A stretch of 19,542 nucleotides of DNA from Candidatus Woesearchaeota archaeon (GTDB lineage Archaea > Nanobdellota > Nanobdellia > Woesearchaeales > DSVV01), in the NCBI GenBank assembly GCA_016205905.1, contig JACQSP010000050.1, positions 1 to 19,542 of the forward strand, given 5' to 3'. Position numbers and translations under genes: made by a program. Shown here piece by piece: positions 5,761 to 11,953 of this stretch (position 1 is the first letter of the stretch; the number at the start of each line of letters is the position of its first letter). The notes below the pieces were generated by a model. That model saw only the letters and a list, made by a program, of their open reading frames with translations. It had not been told where the DNA came from and searched no databases.

Positions 5761-6636
5761 TTATTTATTTCTATTCGATGTTTCTGCTGAAGATAGTTGT
5801 GCTTGAATTTGTTGTGTTAAATGGGGTTTCTCTCGTTCATAAACTAATGCGCTAGGCAAAGATAAATTTGTTGAAGCAGAACTGTCGCAACGATATATGT
5901 TTCTTATTCTACTCCACTCTTTTGTTACTTCTGGAGTATTTCTGAGCATGGCAAGGTTAGCAAGGTATTTTGCATCAGAGCCACTAATTTTTCCCACTGC
6001 AACATATAATGCCAAATAAGTATTTCTCAGTAAAACCATTGCATCAGATTTTTCAATATCTCCTATATGTAACACAATTAAAGAAATATCTATAAGAGCT
6101 CTTAGCCTTCCTCTGCTTTCATAATCCATCTTAACATCATGAATTTTTGTACTATTCTTTTCGTTTGCAAGCACTTCTAATGTTGAACTGCTGATATTTG
6201 CTTTCTTTTTTGAAGTAAAAACACCCCATGTTTTAACACAATATTCAATCAAGATAGCATATTCAGATGTATCAGAAACTTTCCATAATTGACAGTAGTC
6301 TCTCTCCTTAGGAGCTACAGGATTTCCATCCCTCATCGCTATTTCATGCGCATAGAAATCTTTGATAGCATGATATCCCTGTTCATATTCTAATCCTTGT
6401 TTATCTTTTTCTGTTAAAACATAGTCATCTACTGAAGATTCCTTGTCCATAGAATGTTCATTAGGATGTTCTCCAATTCCTTTAGTTACAGCTGTTTCTC
6501 CTTTTCTTATATCTGTTCTTACATCTATTCCAGAGCCAGAGGGTGCCTCTTCTTGTGGTTTAGAGCTTACACTAACTAACTTTGGTCTCTTATCACCAAT
6601 TTTAGATGTTATATCATTGCTGCCTATTTTAACCAC
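5761..6636 (-). CDS. Hypothetical protein, unrecognised, disordered N-terminus and helical C-terminus
   Basis: About 291 residues, not recognised. The first 80 or so residues are polar and low in structure (PKLVSVSSKPQEEAPSGSG, then GEHPNEHSMDKESS). The rest is folded and mostly helical: EQGYHAIKDFYAHEIAM, EYAILIEYCVKTWGVF, GRLRALIDISLIVLHIG, and AMVLLRNTYLALYVAVG. There is no signal peptide, no clear membrane segment and no cysteine metal motif. The start is uncertain: GTG at 6636 is used here, but the frame stays open to a TTG at 6675 (304 residues) and neither has a ribosome-binding site. It ends 36 bases from the convergent Gln-rich coiled-coil gene. Codon use is like its neighbours. Confidence 0.7.
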   Translation of the reverse strand: MVKIGSNDITSKIGDKRPKLVSVSSKPQEEAPSGSGIDVRTDIRKGETAVTKGIGEHPNEHSMDKESSVDDYVLTEKDKQGLEYEQGYHAIKDFYAHEIAMRDGNPVAPKERDYCQLWKVSDTSEYAILIEYCVKTWGVFTSKKKANISSSTLEVLANEKNSTKIHDVKMDYESRGRLRALIDISLIVLHIGDIEKSDAMVLLRNTYLALYVAVGKISGSDAKYLANLAMLRNTPEVTKEWSRIRNIYRCDSSASTNLSLPSALVYEREKPHLTQQIQAQLSSAETSNRNK

Positions 6637-6762
6637 CTTAACAAGTATTATTGATAAATTCAGCTTTATTGACAAACAACGCTTTTTTTAATGTTTTTTT
6701 AATAACGCAAAGTTAAAAGAATATTATCTACTTCGAAATTGATAGATATATGTAGACATCCA

Positions 6763-6774
6763 ATGTATATAAAC
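6763..6774 (-). promoter_or_regulatory. Near-symmetric TATA box in the 6637-6872 gap
   Basis: AATGTATATAAA reads as a plausible TATA box on both strands. On the minus strand it would start a transcript near 6740 for the hypothetical gene ending at 5761. On the plus strand the following AAGAGGAG (6789-6796) is purine-rich but leads to no supported gene. The rest of the gap is A/T-rich with no gene seen. Confidence 0.4.
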
Positions 6775-6872
6775 ATTTTGACTAAAAAAGAGGAGAAAAA
6801 AGGAAGTTGACTAATTTGATGGTATGAATAATGATAGAAAAACTATTTGAGAGAAACACCTACCTTTTAAGC

Positions 6873-7049
6873 TCAAACCCTGCTCTTATACACATTATAT
6901 CTGCCCTTTGCTTTCTGGCTTGTTTTTTCAGAAGGGTATTGCTCAAGAACATCTCGTTCATCATAGCCGCATTTATTGCAGAGCTTAACCTTTGCACCAA
7001 GATAATTAATAACCTTTACATCTGTTGATGAGCATTTTGGACAGCGCAT
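6873..7049 (-). CDS. Small zinc-ribbon protein
   Basis: A 58-residue protein with one zinc ribbon: C3-x2-C6 (MRCPKC) and C24-x2-C27 (LCNKCGYDE), followed by a basic tail ending KGRYNVYKSRV. A conserved-looking YPSEKTSQKAKGRYN stretch follows the ribbon, and I associate such proteins with DPANN archaea. The start is taken as ATG 7049 because GGTG stands 6 nt before it; upstream TTG (7061) and GTG (7058) codons are in frame but would place that site inside the gene. The function is unknown; size and charge suit a nucleic-acid- or ribosome-associated accessory protein. The plus strand here also has an open frame, but it lacks any family signal. Confidence 0.78.
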   Translation of the reverse strand: MRCPKCSSTDVKVINYLGAKVKLCNKCGYDERDVLEQYPSEKTSQKAKGRYNVYKSRV

Positions 7050-7159
7050 GTTTTTCACCAATATTTTGATAATATTAAGTTTGACAAGATTAAATTTTAT
7101 TTCTGGCCATATTTTAGTTTATTTCAATATTTCAATAATATAAATGTAATTAGATAATT

Positions 7160-7171
7160 AAATATATAAAT
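7160..7171 (+). promoter_or_regulatory. TATA box of lspA
   Basis: AAATATATAAAT centred about 29 nt before the ATG at 7194. A GGGGATGAT purine stretch (7175-7183) lies between them and would serve as a ribosome-binding site only if transcription starts further upstream. Confidence 0.55.
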
Positions 7172-7193
7172 CTTGGGGATGATAGTATAGAAA

Positions 7194-7673
7194 ATGGATT
7201 CAAAATACAAATTGGAATCAGGATATAAATATTACAAGTACTTATTAATTCTTCCGCTGATAGTCATATTTTTGGATCAGTTAACCAAAATATTAGTAAT
7301 TTATTACATGCAGCTAAACCAATCCATACCAATAATTCCCAACATCTTTCATTTAACATATATTACAAACACAGGTACATTATTTGGCTCTTTCAAAGAC
7401 AATAATATGCTATTTATCTGGCTTTCATTAATAATAATAGGCGCATTGCTGTATTTATATGATAAATTTGACAAAACAGAGCAAATCCTCTTTTCGTTGG
7501 TAATCGGCGCAGCCATCGGCAACCTGATAGATAGGATTACTTATGGCCATGTAATAGATTTTCTTGATTTTAGAATATGGCCTGTGTTTAATATAGCTGA
7601 TAGTGTGATAAGTGTTTGTACTATTGTTCTATTAATATACTTACTTAAAAGGGATTTCTTTAGTAAACGCTAA
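7194..7673 (+). CDS. lspA: Signal peptidase II (prolipoprotein signal peptidase)
   Basis: A 159-residue membrane aspartyl protease that removes signal peptides from lipoproteins just before the lipid-carrying cysteine. All family blocks are present: FLDQLTK (26-32), NTGTLFG (59-65), GAAIGNLIDR (105-114), GHVIDFLDF (118-126) and FNIADSVI (132-139). The catalytic pair is D122 and D136. Four membrane helices are visible at about 15-35, 72-90, 97-113 and 135-151. The length equals bacterial LspA (about 160-170), with a shorter loop between the two aspartates. LspA is uncommon in archaea, so transfer from bacteria or retention in a DPANN lineage is likely. A protein with a lipobox is encoded two genes downstream and is a natural substrate. 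No Lgt or Lnt gene is in view. Confidence 0.95.
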   Translation: MDSKYKLESGYKYYKYLLILPLIVIFLDQLTKILVIYYMQLNQSIPIIPNIFHLTYITNTGTLFGSFKDNNMLFIWLSLIIIGALLYLYDKFDKTEQILFSLVIGAAIGNLIDRITYGHVIDFLDFRIWPVFNIADSVISVCTIVLLIYLLKRDFFSKR

Positions 7674-7716
7674 TAAACTGTTAAACGCCAAAATTTGATG
7701 GTTTAACAGATTTATT
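7672..7716 (+). terminator. Hairpin at the lspA stop codon, terminator-like
   Basis: CTGTTAAAC (7678-7686) and GTTTAACAG (7701-7709) pair perfectly around a 14-base loop. The stem continues as AATAAA with TTTATT after one bulged A, giving about 15 pairs. It is followed by GCTTTTTC. It starts inside the lspA stop region, so it may end the transcript, block decay from the 3' side, or separate lspA from the surface-protein gene. Confidence 0.6.
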
Positions 7717-7734
7717 GCTTTTTCAAGACTTAAT

Positions 7735-7780
7735 AGTGATAAAAACCGAAATATTTAAATATACAAACAGATTTATCACT
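7735..7780 (+). promoter_or_regulatory. Promoter of the surface-protein gene flanked by 9-bp inverted repeats
   Basis: CCGAAA (7746-7751) and TATTTAAATA form a strong BRE plus TATA element (7746-7761), predicting a start near 7781. It lies exactly between AGTGATAAA (7735-7743) and TTTATCACT (7772-7780), which are perfect reverse complements with centres 37 bp apart. A regulator bound to both arms would enclose the whole core promoter. The leader is about 68 nt. Confidence 0.6.
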
Positions 7781-7808
7781 TAAAAAGAGTGTATTTTTAG
7801 GGGTTAAG

Positions 7809-7847
7809 ATGATTTTAAGTTCAAATTACAGCAAATGGAGGCATTAG
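7809..7847 (+). CDS. Possible 12-codon leader peptide upstream of the surface-protein gene
   Basis: ATG 7809 opens a short frame, MILSSNYSKWRH, ending in TAG 7845-7847, one base before the ATG of the large gene. AGGGGT (7799-7804) lies 4 nt before it as a candidate ribosome-binding site, and the next gene's GGAGG (7837-7841) lies inside it. Translation of the small frame would cover that second site, so it could couple or limit translation of the large protein. Such a short frame may be chance. Confidence 0.3.
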   Translation: MILSSNYSKWRH

Positions 7848-7848
7848 A

Positions 7849-9255
7849 ATGATAAAACAAATATTAAACACATTAAATGATATTGTTAATAAAAATAAAG
7901 AGATTGTTAATAGGAACATTAAGAAATACGCAGTTGTTGTTTTGACACTGTTATTGTTCACTATAACAATTAGTGCAGCAATGGCTTTGCCGGAGATTAA
8001 CCAAAGCCCATTTACTAAGTATTATCAAAGATATAGTATTTTGGAAAATATTTATAACGGCTACAACAGCGAGTATACAACATTAAAATTATATTCACAT
8101 GCATCACAATCTAAGCATAAAGATATTGTTTGCTCAAAGGAAAACATACAAGAGTTAAGAGCAAATGTTATTCAGCTTGGCAAAGATATTAAAAAATTAA
8201 AAGAAGATGTTTTAAAAGTACACGCGCCAAAGAATGACAAAAAAGCATTCTATGAAGAGTATTTTAAACAAAATTTAGTTGTAAACTTAGATGAATTACT
8301 AAACAAGCAGAATAAGCTGATGAATTATGTTTCTGTTTTGCTAGCTCAAGATAAAGTATGTGATGGCAGCAATGATGGTAGTAATGGCCATGATAATACA
8401 AACGATAATCCAAAAGATAGCAGATTAGGCAATCAAGATAATAATGACAATGGAAATGGCGCTAATGATAACGGAGATAATGGCAACGGAAACGATAATG
8501 GAAACGGCAACGGAGATAACGGCAATGGCGCTAATGACGACCCAGTTGTTCCTCCTGTTGTTCCTCCAGTTATCCCACCAGTAGTTCCTCCTGTTGTTCC
8601 TCCAGTCGTAGACCAGAAAGCAGAAGACCAGAAGCTGTTAAATGAATATGAAGACAAGTATGATAATTACAAGAAGGAATACACAGATTTAAAAAGTGAC
8701 CTTGATGATGCAAATAAGAAAAATGACGACAGTGAAGTTGAGGATATCACAGATGACCTAAAAGCTCTTTACAAAGATGTAGACAAACTTTATGATGATG
8801 TTTCAAAATTTAAAGGAACAGTTGTTGACAGTTTAGTTGACGATGTAGATAACTTGAAAACAGATATAAAGGAATTAAAACAGAAAATAAGCTGTGTAAA
8901 AAACGGCGAGTCACAAACATGTTACAAAGATAATAACGCAGAAGATGTTGTAGACAACAGTGAAAACATTGTTGATGAAGGCTATGATTATGTTGACAAC
9001 ACAGTGAATAATAACAAAGTTACAAAAAATGACAAAAGCACAGAAGAAGTTGAGTTAATAACTTCAAACACATTGCCTTTGCCGCAAACACAGGCAACAC
9101 AATCTAATGTTAACACAGACAGCACACAAACAAAACAAATTAAAACATCATTTAGCCAATCAAGCACATACATGGCACTGTTAATCAGCGGGTTTGTACT
9201 ATTGATGGGTTTGATTGTATTCCTTACTGCTGTATTAATAAAGATGTTAGGATAA
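7849..9255 (+). CDS. Large surface-type protein with duplicated helical domain, Asn/Gly and Pro/Val linkers, C-terminal membrane anchor
   Basis: A 468-residue exported protein not matching a named family. Order: a long basic N-terminus and hydrophobic segment (about 28-46, signal or anchor, possible cleavage after AMA); helical domain 1 (50-171, with C95 and C171); an Asn/Asp/Gly-only stretch (about 173-231); five or so PPVV/PPVI repeats (232-254); Asp/Lys-rich helical domain 2 (257-358, with C349 and C358); a Ser/Thr/Gln-rich stalk (395-438); and a membrane helix at the end (441-465). The two helical domains look duplicated. The cysteine pairs suit disulphides outside the cell. The start is fixed by GGAGG (7837-7841) 7 nt before the ATG. 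Its position between lspA and a lipoprotein supports an envelope role. It could be an S-layer-associated or adhesive protein; that is a guess. Confidence 0.85.
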   Translation: MIKQILNTLNDIVNKNKEIVNRNIKKYAVVVLTLLLFTITISAAMALPEINQSPFTKYYQRYSILENIYNGYNSEYTTLKLYSHASQSKHKDIVCSKENIQELRANVIQLGKDIKKLKEDVLKVHAPKNDKKAFYEEYFKQNLVVNLDELLNKQNKLMNYVSVLLAQDKVCDGSNDGSNGHDNTNDNPKDSRLGNQDNNDNGNGANDNGDNGNGNDNGNGNGDNGNGANDDPVVPPVVPPVIPPVVPPVVPPVVDQKAEDQKLLNEYEDKYDNYKKEYTDLKSDLDDANKKNDDSEVEDITDDLKALYKDVDKLYDDVSKFKGTVVDSLVDDVDNLKTDIKELKQKISCVKNGESQTCYKDNNAEDVVDNSENIVDEGYDYVDNTVNNNKVTKNDKSTEEVELITSNTLPLPQTQATQSNVNTDSTQTKQIKTSFSQSSTYMALLISGFVLLMGLIVFLTAVLIKMLG

Positions 9256-9350
9256 GTGTGTTAACATAATGTATGGGACAGTAAAACTAAAACTGTTAGC
9301 ATAAGAAAATATAAAAAGTAGAGCAAGAAACGTTTAAGTGTGGTGAAAAA

Positions 9351-9995
9351 ATGAAATCATTAAGAAACTTGGGAACTATTGTAGGTAGTATTATAGCATT
9401 AGCGTTGGGTGGATGTGGAGAAAAGGAATATCCTGCAAAACAAGGAGAGATTGAGTCCTTGTATAGAGGTGAATTGGATATAAAGGCTACTGAATACGCT
9501 ATAAGATTAAACGAAGCAAGGGATAGTTTTTTTAATTATCGCTCAGAATTTCATATTTTTTGGAAGGGCGACTTAACTAAGGAAAAATATACTCAATCTT
9601 TAGACAGAGAGATGAGATATATTAAATCAATATTAGATTTATGTGCTTTAGAGAGAATAAAAAAAGAAAAGGCATTAGAATGTACAAAAGCACAACAAGA
9701 CTATGAGGATGTAAATCAGCAATTATCTCATCTTGCACCTTACGAACAGTTTAGAGAATGTTATCAACTAGATGAAGACGAAGCTCCTAAGTTAGGAATT
9801 ACTCAAGAATCTCAAAAATATATGGACTGTAAAGCCAATGCTGTTACAAGCAAACGTGATACTTACGGTGAAAGACCAAAGAGCAGAGACTATGCTCGAG
9901 AGTATGCTCGTCAAGACTTTGAAAAGTTTTGTAGTAGCCCAATTTCGAAGATTAAAGCTTTAGAAGCATGCGTGGCTAAATTAAGAGGGCATTGA
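9351..9995 (+). CDS. Putative lipoprotein with lipobox and three cysteine pairs
   Basis: A 214-residue exported protein. Residues 1-21 form a signal peptide (basic MKSLRN, hydrophobic GTIVGSIIALAL) ending in a lipobox, L19-G20-G21-C22, so C22 should be lipidated and cleaved by signal peptidase II, whose gene is two genes upstream. The mature chain is charged and helical. Six further cysteines fall into pairs: C98-x12-C111, C137-x22-C160 and C194-x12-C207. The first and last pairs share a KALE(A)C pattern, as in disulphide-pinned helical hairpins. A GGTG site (9341-9344) precedes the ATG by 6 nt, and a TATA-like AAAATATAAAAAG (9307-9319) lies in the 95-base gap after the surface-protein gene. 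The family is not recognised. This is a rare case where both peptidase and candidate substrate are visible in one archaeal locus. Confidence 0.82.
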   Translation: MKSLRNLGTIVGSIIALALGGCGEKEYPAKQGEIESLYRGELDIKATEYAIRLNEARDSFFNYRSEFHIFWKGDLTKEKYTQSLDREMRYIKSILDLCALERIKKEKALECTKAQQDYEDVNQQLSHLAPYEQFRECYQLDEDEAPKLGITQESQKYMDCKANAVTSKRDTYGERPKSRDYAREYARQDFEKFCSSPISKIKALEACVAKLRGH

Positions 9996-10060
9996 GAGAA
10001 AAATTTTTGTTTTCTCATGTCTTGATTTTTTCTTAATTTCTCATTTATTTTTTGTTCATA
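9996..10060 (+). terminator. Hairpin plus T-rich terminator after the lipoprotein gene
   Basis: GAGAAAA (9996-10002) and TTTTCTC (10010-10016) pair around a 7-base loop directly after the stop codon. T-rich runs follow (TTTTTTCTTAATTTC and TTTATTTTTTG), the usual signal for archaeal termination. Confidence 0.65.
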
Positions 10061-10107
10061 ATCCTTTCAAATGACAGTATACATACTATTATTTGCCTCC
10101 TAAAAAT

Positions 10108-10122
10108 CGAAATTTATTAATA
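10108..10122 (+). promoter_or_regulatory. BRE/TATA promoter with no assigned gene
   Basis: CGAAA (10108-10112) followed by TTTATTAATA (10113-10122) closely matches the BRE-TATA layout at 7746-7761. The predicted start is about 10143, two bases before a short open frame at 10145. It is 171 bases before rtcA, which has its own TATA box. Confidence 0.5.
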
Positions 10123-10144
10123 TAGCATCAATAATCCTTAATAA

Positions 10145-10228
10145 ATGGAGTATACAACTCGACCAGTAGAAAATATTAGTATATTAAGATATAAACAAAT
10201 AATAGCAAATAGAGATATTAAATTTTAA
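10145..10228 (+). CDS. Candidate leaderless 27-residue micro-protein
   Basis: ATG 10145 to TAA 10228 encodes a basic 27-residue peptide starting MEYTTRPVENIS and ending ANRDIKF. The case rests on position: a clear BRE-TATA element is centred 28 nt before the ATG, the same distance seen for several real leaderless genes in this window. No family is recognised and chance open frames of this size are common in AT-rich DNA. The alternative is a small RNA or an upstream start for the rtcA transcript. The rest of the 9996-10292 gap holds the lipoprotein terminator and the rtcA promoter. Confidence 0.25.
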   Translation: MEYTTRPVENISILRYKQIIANRDIKF

Positions 10229-10260
10229 GAACAACGCAAAAAGAGCATTTTTTTCTCAAC

Positions 10261-10273
10261 TTTTTTATATTAC
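10261..10273 (+). promoter_or_regulatory. TATA box of rtcA
   Basis: TTTTTTATATTAC is centred 26 nt before the ATG at 10293. That predicts transcription starting at the start codon itself and supports the ATG over an in-frame TTG at 10275. Confidence 0.55.
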
Positions 10274-10292
10274 CTTGTTTTCTTTATATTTT

Positions 10293-11345
10293 ATGGATGA
10301 ATTAGTCAAACTCGACGGTTCTCACAATGAAGGTGGCGGCCAAATCCTCAGGACAGCTTTAGCCTTATCCATATTCACGCAAAAGCCTTTCACAATAGAT
10401 AAAATACGCCAAAACAGATCACAGCCAGGATTAAAAGCGCAGCATTTACACTGCATAAAAGCGCTTTTAGAGCTGACAAATAATAAGGCAAAGGCAATCG
10501 GCGCAGAGCTTGGCTCAACTAAATTAGACTTTTTTCCTGCTGAGATTGTTAAATCAAAATTAGACATAGATATTGGCACAGCTGGCTCGATAACACTTGT
10601 GCTTCAGTCTTTGCTGCCCTGCCTTGTTCTTAGAAGCAAAAGAACACATTTAACCATAATTGGTGGAACAGATACTAAATGGTCGCCGTTATTTGATTAT
10701 TTGAAAGAGGTTATTATCCCGCAATTCAGCAGATATGCAAAGATTGAATTAAATCTTTTAAAGCGCGGTTTTTATCCAAAAGGCAATGGAAAAGTTGAAG
10801 TAAAAATCAAGCCATACAAGCTTGAAAAGTTTCCAGAAATAAACCTGATTGAGCAGGGCGAGTTAGTTCATATTTCAGGAAGAAGTTTTGCTTCAAAAGA
10901 ATTAATGAATGCAAAGGTTGCAGAACGTCAGGCCGACAGCGCAAAAAAGTATTTATCAGAAAAATTAAATGGAAATCTTATTAATATCAGCGCAGAATAC
11001 AATGATACTTTATCAATAGGCACATGCATAACACTTTGGGCAATTTTCAAGGATAATGCTGACAATATAATCAGGCTTGGGAGCGATGGATTGGGAGAAA
11101 AAGGAGTTTCCAGCGAAGAGGTTGGCAAAGAAGTAGCTAAGAAATTAGTTAATGAAATTAATTCAAAAGCGCCTGTTGATGTTCATTTGGCAGACAACCT
11201 TATTCCTGTTTTAGGAATTGTCGGCGGAAAAATAAAAGTAAGTGAAATAAGCAATCATACTTTGACAAATATTTATACAACTGAACTATTCCTAAAAAAA
11301 AAGTTTAATGTAGACAAAGAGAATAAGATAATATCTGTAATTTAA
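10293..11345 (+). CDS. rtcA: RNA 3'-terminal phosphate cyclase
   Basis: A 350-residue enzyme that uses ATP to turn an RNA 3'-phosphate into a 2',3'-cyclic phosphate through a covalent histidine-AMP. Family blocks seen: DGSHNEGGGQILRTALALS at the start (residues 8-26), RxNRxxPGLKAQHL (42-52), GTAGSITLVLQSLLP (95-109), GFYPKGNGKVEV (159-170), and the C-terminal VHLADNLIP (297-305) and HTLTN motif, whose H322 matches the nucleotidyl-accepting His309 of E. coli RtcA. The length is normal (family about 340). The ATG at 10293 is preferred because a TATA box sits 26 nt upstream. No rtcB ligase or archease gene is in view, so it stands alone here, as is common in archaea. Confidence 0.96.
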   Translation: MDELVKLDGSHNEGGGQILRTALALSIFTQKPFTIDKIRQNRSQPGLKAQHLHCIKALLELTNNKAKAIGAELGSTKLDFFPAEIVKSKLDIDIGTAGSITLVLQSLLPCLVLRSKRTHLTIIGGTDTKWSPLFDYLKEVIIPQFSRYAKIELNLLKRGFYPKGNGKVEVKIKPYKLEKFPEINLIEQGELVHISGRSFASKELMNAKVAERQADSAKKYLSEKLNGNLINISAEYNDTLSIGTCITLWAIFKDNADNIIRLGSDGLGEKGVSSEEVGKEVAKKLVNEINSKAPVDVHLADNLIPVLGIVGGKIKVSEISNHTLTNIYTTELFLKKKFNVDKENKIISVI

Positions 11346-11374
11346 CGTAAGTTAGTTTAAATAAGCGAACAGGC

Positions 11375-11797
11375 TCACTTGAAAAGGGAGAATTTTTTTG
11401 TCAATTCAGAAACAGTATTCCAATCACCAAATATCGCAATTCCATAATATTCCAAATCCGCTTCTTTAGTCTGTTTGCTTCTTTCTATTTGTTCTTGATA
11501 CGTTCCAATCGTCATGGTATTTGTAAAATCAACGAATTTGATATTATTTTGTATTAGTGCTTGTCTCAATATTCTTAGCTGGTTGGAATTTCTTGCTTGA
11601 AGAACTATAAACGGAATTTCAGAAATATTTGCGTGGCTATTATCATCTGCGTCAGCATAGTCAGTTAATCTTAACTCTTCTTTCTTCTCTACACTTGCTC
11701 CAAGACCAACTATCATGTGGGCTAGAGTATTCATAGCTACACCGACTTCAATTTTTTCATTCAATACAGCCACTAGTTTATTTGAAAATTCTTCCAT
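11375..11797 (-). CDS. DUF2000 family protein (peptidyl-tRNA hydrolase II-like fold)
   Basis: A 140-residue protein with DUF2000 features: KLVAVLNEKIEVGVAMNTLA at 7-26 (the K-L-x-x-V...GVAxN-x2-AH opening, with H27), then HMIVGLGAS, a central IPFIVLQARNSNQLRILRQ, then FVDFTNTMTIGTYQEQ and YYGIAIFGDWNTVSELTKKFSL at the end. DUF2000 proteins share the fold of archaeal-type peptidyl-tRNA hydrolase (Pth2) but have no proven activity. It has its own TATA box centred 26 nt before the ATG and no ribosome-binding site, so is probably leaderless. It converges on rtcA with a 29-base gap. Confidence 0.82.
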   Translation of the reverse strand: MEEFSNKLVAVLNEKIEVGVAMNTLAHMIVGLGASVEKKEELRLTDYADADDNSHANISEIPFIVLQARNSNQLRILRQALIQNNIKFVDFTNTMTIGTYQEQIERSKQTKEADLEYYGIAIFGDWNTVSELTKKFSLFK

Positions 11798-11817
11798 AGA
11801 GAGGGTAATAAATATAT

Positions 11818-11829
11818 ACTATATAAAAT
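11818..11829 (-). promoter_or_regulatory. TATA box of the DUF2000 gene
   Basis: Read on the minus strand, ATTTTATATAGT, centred 26 nt before the ATG at 11797. The rest of 11830-11953 carries only chance frames. Confidence 0.6.
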
Positions 11830-11953
11830 TATCGCCTGCTGTCTTATTTGGATTTTTTGTACTTCGTCTGAGCGTTGCATTAAACTTTGACTTTTATCAA
11901 GAATAACTAACATAAATTCCAACAGTGTTACAAACCTAAACAAATACAAATCT

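Noticed and set aside
6831..7028. Plus-strand 65-codon open frame with an upstream purine-rich stretch
   Set aside because: It overlaps the minus-strand zinc-ribbon gene, whose CxxC pairs and conserved-looking tail are far better support; the plus frame has no family signal.
8433..8657. Minus-strand Thr/Gly and Pro/Leu-rich frame
   Set aside because: It is the antisense of the surface protein's Asn/Gly and Pro/Val linkers.
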